Shown here: piece by piece, positions 38,226 through 46,656 of the stretch
Layout of the letters: each line of letters begins with the position of its first letter
Position numbering within the stretch: the stretch's first letter is position 1
NCBI RefSeq assembly: GCF_023618015.1
Contig: NZ_JAJKBJ010000002.1
Span: forward strand, 62,001-126,000
Length of the DNA stretch: 64,000 bases
Origin: Legionella maioricensis
Lineage (GTDB): Bacteria > Pseudomonadota > Gammaproteobacteria > Legionellales > Legionellaceae
Reading direction: 5' to 3'
Position numbers and translations under genes: made by a program
Notes under the pieces: model-generated
What the model was told of the DNA's origin: nothing
Databases searched by the model: none
What the model saw: the letters and a program-made list of their open reading frames with translations, nothing else

Positions 38226-41200
38226 TCAAGCCGTATAATTATCTTCTGATCGCGCATCAGGATCTTCAACAGTCTCTCCGACTACCTTCTGTATTTTTTC
38301 TTTATACAATTTGGTCATCTGATCTAAGGCCTTTTCAAGATTTTGTTGATCCTTGCCATGCCCCATCTTATCAGTAGTTAACTCTTTAACATCTTGTACC
38401 AGTCGAGTTAAAGCGGTACTGTCTTTAAAATAAGTGTCATAACATGAATTTCTACTGTAACGGGTAAAATACCCAAGTTCATCGTCTTTCTTAAAGAATA
38501 TAGGATCGACGCTAATCGCTTCAGCACCAAATTTCATTGATGATTTATCCCCTAACACCATTAAAGCAGTGAAAATAAAGCGCATGGCTTCGCTATTTGT
38601 TCCGTCCAATATAAGAGGATTCTCCTTGCTTGGGGGTTTTTCCATAGTTGCCAATAATTGAATTGCCATGGCAAAAGAATAAATTATTTTATTATCCCTG
38701 GCATTTTTATCTGTTTTAGCATCGCCCCCAGGAAAATGGATGGCACTCAATTGGATGTCGTTACCTTCTGTTTTAGAGCCAGTTGACGAAGTTTTTTTGG
38801 GGCGCTCTTCAAGAAAAGAGCCAATTTCAACTCCAAATTGATTCTTAATTTTATATGGACGCCCCATTCCTTCCTTTACTTGCTCTACCATTTGATAAAC
38901 AGGCTTTTTTCTGTTGCCTAACTGAACTGCGACTCCTTCTATCTCATCCTCGTCTGACAAAGATGCGCCAAACAACTGGTCTTTTTGCTCCAGCGCAATG
39001 TCTGCTCCAATTTCACAGGTAAAAGTAGAAAAAACCTGAATACCTTTTTGGCCCTGCATTGCGGTTTCAACCGTGTCAATCAGGCCATCTCGGGCAATTA
39101 CATGTTCTTTATCCGGATCCCCACGCAAGATTTTTTGCGTAGGCAATAAGCTGTTTTCCAATTCATCTCTCACCAGTGTTAAAGAACGCTGTAACATTTG
39201 TCTATGCTGCTCAACCCCTGGAGTTGATGGCTTTTCGGGTAATTCACTTAAAAAACCTTCTATCTGCCATTGCTTATACTCCAAATAAGCTATAAGTGTT
39301 TCACAACTTTCGTCTAAATCACGGATTTTTTGATGTAATGCTGTTGCAGATTTTTGAGCCGATGCCCCAAATGCTCCATTTAACCATGTAAAGCTATTAT
39401 TGCTGAGGGCTCTGGCCTGTTCTCTTACTGTTTTTAGAGAGTCAAGATGAGTTACTAAGTCACGAATCTCCTTCTCTTGCTCCACTTTTTTCTGCCTCCA
39501 GACTTGCTTTTCATGCAAAACCAAGGCCTCTGGAGCCACCTTATTATTGCGAATTTCCTCCAGTTTTTTAACTTCAGCATAACGCTCCTCCAATGCACTG
39601 ACTGCATTAATTAAAACGCTTTGAGTTCTACGCAGTGAAGAAGCTGTCTTTCTGGTGACCAACGGCTGAATGGTGTCAATGGCCAACTTAAATGAGTCAG
39701 GATCCTGAGGATTAGCCCCGTTTATCGCCTTAATAGCAGTAGATAAAGCAGCTATTTTTTTAGGACGCCGCTCATGTTTACATTCATGATCCAGTCTTGC
39801 TTCAAGCTGTTTTAGCACCGCTAAAAGATGCTGTTCCGCCGCGGTCATAATTAATAAAGACTTGGGTGTTTTTTTAATAAACGCTTCAAGGGTTATCTCT
39901 TCCTCTGATTTGACCCAGGCTTCAAAAGTTCGGCGGCTGACTAATATAGCCCCTTCATCGCCCTTTTGGGCATCCGCCCACCGGTGAGCTTTTGCACCAC
40001 TCTCCTGCACCTCTTTGGGAACTGGTTTTTTAAGCACTAAATCATTGATAATCAGTAGACTTAACTTGTCTTTACTGTTTTTTCTATACCATTCCTCTGC
40101 CTCTAATGAGCCTTTTTTACCCCAATAAAATCCTTGTTTGCCATAAGCCTTAGACTCACTTAAATCCTCTGTCGAATTTAAATCAAGCTCAGGACAACGG
40201 TCAAAATCCTTTGTTTTCCAGGCTCGGTTAGACCCCATAAAACCAACCGTTTTCTTAAGAACTAAAGGTTCTTCGCCATCAACACGGGTAAACATGAGTG
40301 TGGTATTGGGTAATTTTTCAATTTTCCTAAGCATGCCGGCTGGATTTTTTAAAGGGTTGGAAAATGTTTCAGGAATGACCACACCTAGTGAGCTGGTTGC
40401 AAATACTGCTTCTTTAATACATTTTTTTGCTTTGTCTAATATTGAACTTTTACTATGCAAGTCGGAGATGCCCGTAAATCCCTGCTGATTAGCAACACGA
40501 ATGGCAAATTTCCTCATTTGCGATACTTCTCGAAAAATCCCGCCATCCACAGCAACCACATCATTACCTGGCTTATCGGCTCCCGTATCCATTTTCGGTA
40601 AAAACTCACTGTCTTTTTTTATCGCCTCTTGTGCTGCAAACGATTTACCACTGGCCGAAGGTCCGGCTACAATTACCACGGGGCGTTGCGCCCATTTATC
40701 GCCCTCATAATGAGTGGTGGAGGTACGAAATACTGCATCCATGTATTCTTGACTGTTGCGCTCTTCTTTCAAAGCCTTTTGATAAAGTTCAGCTCCTTCT
40801 TTTCCAAACAGCTCTTCGAGTTTGATAGTAGCTCTTTCAGGGTTGTTTTTCCTGGGGTCTCCTGAGTCAGGGATAGCAAAACCATCTAATTTTTTACTCA
40901 AACAAAAATGGATAAACTGCTCACGAAAAAAATTGGGGTTATCTTTTGTTGGCAGAGGTAAACCATGAGCTTTGCTATAGGCTTTTATCTTTGCCAAATG
41001 TTTACCTTCATATTTATCGATCCCCTTATATAATTTCTTTTGAGCATCAGATAATTTATCAGGAGAACTGCCCAGTCGCTCACTAACAAACTGATGATTC
41101 GCTTCAGGTTCTTGTTTATAGTGCCCTACTTGCCCAAATAACTTCCCTTCCTGAACTTTATCATAGACCTCTTTGTCCAGGAGAACCTTGACTCTTTGGG

Positions 41201-43295
41201 GCAGCTCCGCTTTCTTCTTAGCCCCTATCGCAGCCTCATCAGTACAGGCCGCCATCATTGCGTCACCAAGTCCTTTATGAGCCTGCATTGCGCTGGATTT
41301 ACTTTGATGCAAATTGGTTAGCGTCGGCTCCTCAAACTGATTACTATTTACAAGACCTTCAACGGGGGTTCTAACTTGTGCTTTGGCACTCGCCCCTTGA
41401 TCCGCAAGACTAATCAGCGTAGGAGCCGTCTGTAACCCTGCTTCATTAAAAGCCTCATCCAGCGATTCTTTAAGAGATTTGGCCATTTCAGGAGTTATTT
41501 TATTGTCGCGGGCACACGTCGTCAAAGCAGTCTTCAATAGACGCTCTTTTTCGGTTAAATCATTGGTATCTTTTAAAAGTAAAGCGTCTAAAACGGCTAC
41601 CCGGCCATTAATGCATTGAGCGCGCTCATTAGCACTCTTACATCCACCAATAGAAGTTTTCTCTAAAAATACAGAAAGAGACTGGACAAGTTTTGCATAA
41701 TCTTTATCAAAATGCAGATTGTTAGCGACTAGATTCTTAAGGCAAGTCGTCGCATCGGCAACGATATCTTGCTGAGCTGTTGAAGGGGTGTTTTTCCATT
41801 CATTCTTAATTTGCTCAATCTTTTCTTTTGCCATTTTACCTGCCGTTGACTGGCAAAAGAAAACGGGCCTGCCAGGACGTTGCAAATAACTCTTGTACAG
41901 ACCGATAATTTCCTTGATCTCCTCTTGTTGCTCAAGAGAAGAAGCTTTATACAAGGTATGTAACAAAGCCATTTCACTCATTAAAGTGGCTTCTTTAACC
42001 AATGGCCTTTGAAGTTTGCCATAACCTAAGGCACTGCCAAATCCATTGATCGGAATATTTTGGACAAAACAAAGTACGACAGGATCTCTTTTTAGGGGAT
42101 CAGAATTTAGGAGATCAGAATTATAACGATTTATGGCATTAGAATTATAACGATGTGCTCCTTCAATGATTTGCCGGGCACCTTGCGTCTGTTTGTTTTT
42201 GCCCTGCGCGTCATCAATGGTATGATAAAGAGAGGTGTACAAATTATAAACAAATGCACGCTCAGGAGGAGTAGCATCCCCGGCGCACAAATTATACTTC
42301 GTTGCAATGTGATGAATTTTATTCTTGACATCATGAATGTGATAGTTTTCAGACTCACCATTCAGCTTCGCATCAAGGGAAGGCACACGAATTTGCGTTC
42401 TGGGATGGCTATGAGGACTGATGTCACCAGATTTCGTATATTGATGAGTGATCAAGGTACGGGCAGCGGTATGCTCTTCTCCCCATCCTCTATCGTGCGC
42501 AGTTATTTCCGAACCTTCAATCCAGGTTGCTAAACCTGACTCTCTGTCTGTATGGAGCAAATCATTGGCTGTTGCCGTAGTTTCTTCAGCCAACTCCTTA
42601 AGCGAATGATTAAACGAACTCTCGGTTAAGGTTACCTGCGTCCTTTTAATAATTTCATCCCGTAAAATCTTATGGGCTTGGGGGGTTATTGCCTTTCGCG
42701 CCAAATCCAGTTCATGATTTAATACACTTAAATCAATTTTGTTACCTTTATAGGCTTTCTTTAACGCAGCGGCATAGGCCGCCATCACTAACTTATTCAC
42801 TCCCAGCATGGCGTCCTGATGTGCGGCCTGCAGCTCATTTCCTTTATCGTCAAGTTCATCAACTGCTTTTTCATAGACGCGGGTAGCTAAACTTAAATGA
42901 AAATGAAATTCCTGTTGTAACGCAATAATGCTTCCTTTGGGCGTAGTAGTTAAGGCTTCATGAATGGCTTGGAAATTAACGTCATCCTCTTTTTGCAAAG
43001 CCTCCAGCAATTGGGTATTCAATTTATTTTGTAGGACTTCTTGTCCACTGATGTCCAAACTAACCGTCGTTTTTCGACCTACCCACTTTCGCCACTGTTC
43101 ATCCTCAATTTGAGGAACCAGCGTTTCATTAAGAAATCTCCAATCTTCTTCAGTTAATGAAACTTCAATTAAAACACGCCCTTGAGGATCTATGGCTAAA
43201 TTATCGATTTGCTTATTAGCCTCTAAGACTGCCTTATCTTTCAAATACTGCAGGTAGATGGCCTGGTTTTCTGCGGATAAACTGGATAGTAACAT
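38226..43295 (-). CDS. Giant candidate effector with CX5R phosphatase-like motif and P-loop domain
   Basis: A 1689-residue protein. The segment around N413-I-P-I-N417 and C552-K-S-A-N-E-R558 resembles the SopB/SidF phosphoinositide phosphatases, whose active site reads C-K-S-G-K-D-R after an upstream N-x-P-x-N stretch. A P-loop at G878-P-S-A-S-G-K-S885 begins a zeta-toxin-like or other nucleotide-kinase-like domain running to about 1100. Long charged coiled coils follow at about 1150-1400, then an uncharacterised domain and a tail (E-T-V-E-D-P-D-A-R-S-E-D-N) with Dot/Icm features. It has no signal peptide or membrane segment. Its ATG at 43295 has only a weak Shine-Dalgarno. Both enzyme assignments are inferences from motifs. 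Confidence 0.7.
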   Translation of the reverse strand: MLLSSLSAENQAIYLQYLKDKAVLEANKQIDNLAIDPQGRVLIEVSLTEEDWRFLNETLVPQIEDEQWRKWVGRKTTVSLDISGQEVLQNKLNTQLLEALQKEDDVNFQAIHEALTTTPKGSIIALQQEFHFHLSLATRVYEKAVDELDDKGNELQAAHQDAMLGVNKLVMAAYAAALKKAYKGNKIDLSVLNHELDLARKAITPQAHKILRDEIIKRTQVTLTESSFNHSLKELAEETTATANDLLHTDRESGLATWIEGSEITAHDRGWGEEHTAARTLITHQYTKSGDISPHSHPRTQIRVPSLDAKLNGESENYHIHDVKNKIHHIATKYNLCAGDATPPERAFVYNLYTSLYHTIDDAQGKNKQTQGARQIIEGAHRYNSNAINRYNSDLLNSDPLKRDPVVLCFVQNIPINGFGSALGYGKLQRPLVKEATLMSEMALLHTLYKASSLEQQEEIKEIIGLYKSYLQRPGRPVFFCQSTAGKMAKEKIEQIKNEWKNTPSTAQQDIVADATTCLKNLVANNLHFDKDYAKLVQSLSVFLEKTSIGGCKSANERAQCINGRVAVLDALLLKDTNDLTEKERLLKTALTTCARDNKITPEMAKSLKESLDEAFNEAGLQTAPTLISLADQGASAKAQVRTPVEGLVNSNQFEEPTLTNLHQSKSSAMQAHKGLGDAMMAACTDEAAIGAKKKAELPQRVKVLLDKEVYDKVQEGKLFGQVGHYKQEPEANHQFVSERLGSSPDKLSDAQKKLYKGIDKYEGKHLAKIKAYSKAHGLPLPTKDNPNFFREQFIHFCLSKKLDGFAIPDSGDPRKNNPERATIKLEELFGKEGAELYQKALKEERNSQEYMDAVFRTSTTHYEGDKWAQRPVVIVAGPSASGKSFAAQEAIKKDSEFLPKMDTGADKPGNDVVAVDGGIFREVSQMRKFAIRVANQQGFTGISDLHSKSSILDKAKKCIKEAVFATSSLGVVIPETFSNPLKNPAGMLRKIEKLPNTTLMFTRVDGEEPLVLKKTVGFMGSNRAWKTKDFDRCPELDLNSTEDLSESKAYGKQGFYWGKKGSLEAEEWYRKNSKDKLSLLIINDLVLKKPVPKEVQESGAKAHRWADAQKGDEGAILVSRRTFEAWVKSEEEITLEAFIKKTPKSLLIMTAAEQHLLAVLKQLEARLDHECKHERRPKKIAALSTAIKAINGANPQDPDSFKLAIDTIQPLVTRKTASSLRRTQSVLINAVSALEERYAEVKKLEEIRNNKVAPEALVLHEKQVWRQKKVEQEKEIRDLVTHLDSLKTVREQARALSNNSFTWLNGAFGASAQKSATALHQKIRDLDESCETLIAYLEYKQWQIEGFLSELPEKPSTPGVEQHRQMLQRSLTLVRDELENSLLPTQKILRGDPDKEHVIARDGLIDTVETAMQGQKGIQVFSTFTCEIGADIALEQKDQLFGASLSDEDEIEGVAVQLGNRKKPVYQMVEQVKEGMGRPYKIKNQFGVEIGSFLEERPKKTSSTGSKTEGNDIQLSAIHFPGGDAKTDKNARDNKIIYSFAMAIQLLATMEKPPSKENPLILDGTNSEAMRFIFTALMVLGDKSSMKFGAEAISVDPIFFKKDDELGYFTRYSRNSCYDTYFKDSTALTRLVQDVKELTTDKMGHGKDQQNLEKALDQMTKLYKEKIQKVVGETVEDPDARSEDNYTA

Positions 43296-43567
43296 GTTCT
43301 TATAACAACCTTCATGACCACATATTTAACAGTATAGACGGTTATTAAGAATGTTATGGAAATACGTATAGAGAAAGACTGGCTTAACATCCGCTGCTGA
43401 CGCCAGAAAACCATTTGTTAGCGTTTGTCCCAACACCTCAGCACATAAAACGAAATTACTATTTGTACCATTGTCAACTCAGGTATAAAAATTGCACGAT
43501 TAAACTAAGGTGGTAGAGGGAAATTTCAATGAAAACACCTAAGTCATTATTAAATAAAGGAATTAAA

Positions 43568-43933
43568 ATGAAAAATTTATTGATGTCTCTATTGTTGATC
43601 ACTATTAGTGGACAGGTTTTTGCCGATGATTTAGGCAAGAAAACGTATCAAATCGCTTGCCAGAATTGTCATGCTCCCCAGTTTTCGCAGGCGATAAAAG
43701 CTCCTACCGCCTTTAATAAAAAAGAATGGGATATTCGCTTTAAACATGCGGCTATAGAGGCCAAAAAAGATCCCGCTCAATATAAATCCGCTATGGATTA
43801 TTTGTTATATAGCCTGACTATAGGAAAAGGACTCATGCAGCATGGAGGCTTATGCAATGAATCGAATGAAGTCCATAAGGATTGTTCCAATGAGGCATTA
43901 ACTGCGGCAATTAATTATATGAGTCAACGGTAA
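43568..43933 (+). CDS. Periplasmic monoheme cytochrome c (c5-like)
   Basis: A signal peptide (M-K-N-L-L-M-S-L-L-L-I-T, cleavage after V-F-A) precedes a single heme site C-Q-N-C-H. A later Cys pair (G-L-C-N-E-S and K-D-C-S-N-E-A) and the end A-I-N-Y-M recall the disulfide and terminus of cytochrome c5. AAAGGA seven bases before the ATG at 43568 selects that start over the ATG at 43529. It probably carries electrons in the periplasm. Confidence 0.85.
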   Translation: MKNLLMSLLLITISGQVFADDLGKKTYQIACQNCHAPQFSQAIKAPTAFNKKEWDIRFKHAAIEAKKDPAQYKSAMDYLLYSLTIGKGLMQHGGLCNESNEVHKDCSNEALTAAINYMSQR

Positions 43934-43969
43934 GCGATAAAGAGATTCGTCCGTATCATCCGGGTAATT

Positions 43970-43990
43970 GCCCCATCTGCGCTATGGGGC
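43970..43990 (+). terminator. Hairpin after the cytochrome gene
   Basis: GCCCCAT (43970-43976) and ATGGGGC (43984-43990) pair around a seven-base loop, 37 bp past the stop. No T-tract follows. Confidence 0.35.
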
Positions 43991-44148
43991 TTGAGCCCTT
44001 GATGGCAGCGATAAATCATCATCAAAAAGCATTTTTTTATCAATCGCTCAATTAATTTCCCACTACTCGTAAAATTATAAAATCGATTGATACTTTATTT
44101 AATCAGAAATAGAATCGAGAGTCTAAATAGAGCAATAAAGGTTTAGTC

Positions 44149-45062
44149 TTGAAGCAAATACTTATAGATATATCAAGTATTACTGATACCTTAAGGCGAA
44201 ATCAGCCTCCACACGGAATTCCTCGAGTCACCTTAGCTTATTTACACTATTATCTTTATGACATGCAATACTCTTTCGTACCCGGACACGAGTTTTTATT
44301 TTCCCCCAGGATATTTCCCAAGAAATAGGCCTTTTGCTTCTCTCTTGGGATCCGACCTCTTTTAAGACTATAGCTCGATTAATCATTAAAGGCTTGCTGC
44401 ACTCTAAGAAAACGACCATTCGGACCCATTGTTTTTTACTCAAAACGGATCTTGGCGGGTTTAAAAACCCGGGTTTGCGTCCGGCCTTAACCCAAGAAAA
44501 AAAACTTATTGATGAACCCTATTTTCTAATCGTTAGTACCATTGACCCACGCAAAAACCATTTACTATTATTACAAATTTGGCGGAGTTTAGTTGATAAG
44601 TTAGGGGTAAAAACCCCAAAGTTGGTCATTCTTGGAAAACGGGGTAAACAATGTTGGGGCAGCTTGGATATGTTGGATCGTTGTGAGCAATTAAAAAGTG
44701 TGGTTATAGAGTCACAAAGTCCAGATGAAGAGCTTATTAACTATTTGCTTCATGCCAGAGCCTTACTTTTCCCAACTTTTAGTGAGGGGTATGGTCTTCC
44801 TTTGATTGAAGTCTTAAGTTTTAACACCCCAGTAATCGCCAGTGACTTACCCGTTTTTCGTGAGATAGCAGGTAATATTCCTGATTATCTGGATCCGCTT
44901 GATGGTAAAGGATGGATGGAGCATATTGAAAATTATACCCTGGAGAACAGTTCTCTTAGACAAGCGCAAAAACAGCGTATGGCTAATTTGCAAATTCCCA
45001 CTTGGGATGAGCATTTCAGTAAAGTAAATGAGTTCATGAATACCTTAGAGTTGTCAGAATGA
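44149..45062 (+). pseudogene. Frameshifted glycosyltransferase (GT4-like)
   Basis: TTG at 44149 opens 59 codons resembling the start of a GT4 enzyme (I-L-I-D-I-S-S-I, H-G-I-P-R-V-T-L-A), ended by TAG at 44326. Another frame, open from 44262 and running to 45062, holds the GT-B C-terminal domain: V-S-T-I-D-P-R-K-N-H, V-I-L-G-K-R-G, F-P-T-F-S-E-G-Y-G-L-P-L-I-E and P-V-I-A-S-D-L-P-V-F-R-E. A one-base loss near 44260-44275 would join them, and the total is still short, suggesting an internal deletion. It overlaps the next broken gene by four bases, as intact operon genes would. Confidence 0.8.
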
Positions 45063-45696
45063 CTGACAATAACATTGAAAAAGAAAGCAACTCTTGTAAT
45101 GCGAGTACCGCTGCTGATTTTTATCAAGCATTCATGGAGCACTTCCGTGGTCCTTTTGAAACCATTAAGACTCAATTGAAAGTGTATCTTCCATTCATTC
45201 ATACCCTTATGCAATTTTATCCGGATGCTCAAGTTCTTGACCTGGGTTCAGGTAGAGGAGAATGGCTTGAATTGTTGCAAGAACAGGGGATTTCGGCCTA
45301 CGGAGTTGATACTAATGAGCGATTGATAACCTCGTCAAAAGAGCGTGGACTATCCATTATCTGTGCCAACGCGCTTGAACATCTTAAAAGGCTATCAGAA
45401 CAAAGCCTTAGTGTAATTACTGCATTTCATCTGGTTGAACATCTTGCCTTTGGCGAACTGCAGAAGCTAGTGGAGGAGGCTCATCGCGTTCTTCTCCCGG
45501 GGGACTCTTGATTTTGGAAACGCCGAATCCTGAGAACATTCTTGTTGGAACGTCAACCTTCTATATGGATCCTACTCACCAAAGACCAATTCCCCCCGAT
45601 TTACTCGCTTTCTTACCTCAATATTATGGATTTTCCCTGATAAAAATTTTACGTTTGCCAAAAGGACTTAATAAAACATCAGCTGACTTTATTTGA
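45059..45696 (+). pseudogene. Frameshifted and truncated SAM-dependent methyltransferase
   Basis: The first frame (to 45511) has a SAM site V-L-D-L-G-S-G-R-G-E-W and A-F-H-L-V-E-H-L. At the CCCGGGGG run near 45500 the frame ends, and the continuation E-T-P-N-P-E-N-I-L-V-G-T lies one frame over (from 45508). A sixth G would restore L-L-P-G-G-L-L-I-L-E-T. The protein then stops at 45696, where its C-terminus is lost at a junction with an lldD fragment. Such methyltransferases accompany glycosyltransferases in O-chain or capsule clusters. Confidence 0.85.
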
Positions 45697-45701
45697 TGTC
45701 C
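45664..45701. repeat. Near-palindrome at the methyltransferase/lldD junction
   Basis: GGACTTAATAAAACA and its imperfect complement TTTATTTGATGTCC surround a perfect TCAGCTGA core. It spans the point where two unrelated gene fragments meet, so it may mark a rearrangement or act as a terminator for both. Confidence 0.5.
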
Positions 45702-46194
45702 TTAGTGGGGTCAGTCCTGGCATATCTGCCGTAAAAACAAGATTTTGCACTCCTACAGCTTGCGCCCTTTCAAGTACATTCTTCATAAAACCACGATCTT
45801 TAAGCACATAAAGCTGAAACCAGATGGGTTGGGCACTTTGAGAAGCAACTTCTTCTAAAGAACAAATGGAAACAGTAGACAGGGTAAACGGTATACCCTT
45901 TTTTTCAGCGGCTTTGGCCGCTTGCACTTCCCCCCGGCGAGCATACATACCAGTGATACCTACTAGACTTAATACAACAGGCATCGCCAGTTTTTGGTCA
46001 AATAAGCAGGTTTCCAGACTCAGATTCTCTACGTTTTTCAAGATACGTTGGCGAAGCGTTACCTTCTCCAGCTCAGTAATATTAGCCTTCAACGTATGCT
46101 CAGCGTACGCTCCTCCATCAATATAATCAAAAAAAAATCGCGGTAATTTACGTTTTGCTGCGTTACGGTAATCTGCAGGAGAAGAAATGATCAT
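45679..46194 (-). pseudogene. lldD': 5' fragment of L-lactate dehydrogenase lldD
   Basis: From ATG 46194 the frame matches FMN-dependent Lld[47 protein letters not shown] and W-F-Q-L-Y-V-L. After about residue 158 (F-T-A-D-M-P) homology ends and 13 unrelated residues follow. LldD normally has 380-400 residues, so the FMN barrel is less than half present and no activity is expected. Confidence 0.85.
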
Positions 46195-46656
46195 GTAGTA
46201 GACTCCAATTGATTTAGCATACTAACCGTTTAGCTTATTGGTTTCCAATTGAGGTATTAGCACGACACCGCAACTCAATTATTTGCGCTGATGAGTAAAC
46301 CAAGTTCAAAATATAAGCTTGCTTATTTTACAATAGAATCAAAGCCTTTATTAAAAGCCAACCACTTTTAGCGTTAATAATTTAAAATTAATGAATATCT
46401 GATTCTTCATCATATTGCAAGAATTGCTGCCGATAGATTATCAGAACAAGAGACACAAGTTAGTCGTATTCGATTACGCTAAAATGTTTTATAATAGTGA
46501 GTCATCCACCAACTCTGTTTTTTACCCCAGGCATCTTTGAGCCTTTGCAATAGTTTCATCAAGTTAACGTAGAGTTTTTTAAGTCAGGATACAATCGTAG
46601 GCTCTATCCCCTCGATACTGCGGCATTTTGCTATCCTATATAAGGACATTTGAAAT
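46195..46656. other. 462-bp region upstream of the repeat protein
   Basis: A short open frame near 46390-46482 (ending A-D-R-L-S-E-Q-E-T-Q-V-S-R-I-R-L-R then TAA) may be the tail of a lost gene, but it is too short to assign. A TATAAT lies at 46490. The rest shows nothing clear. Confidence 0.45.
46490..46495 (+). promoter_or_regulatory. Candidate -10 element for the 46657 gene
   Basis: A perfect TATAAT lies about 160 bp upstream of the gene. No convincing -35 at 17 bp spacing was found, and the implied leader is long. Confidence 0.3.
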
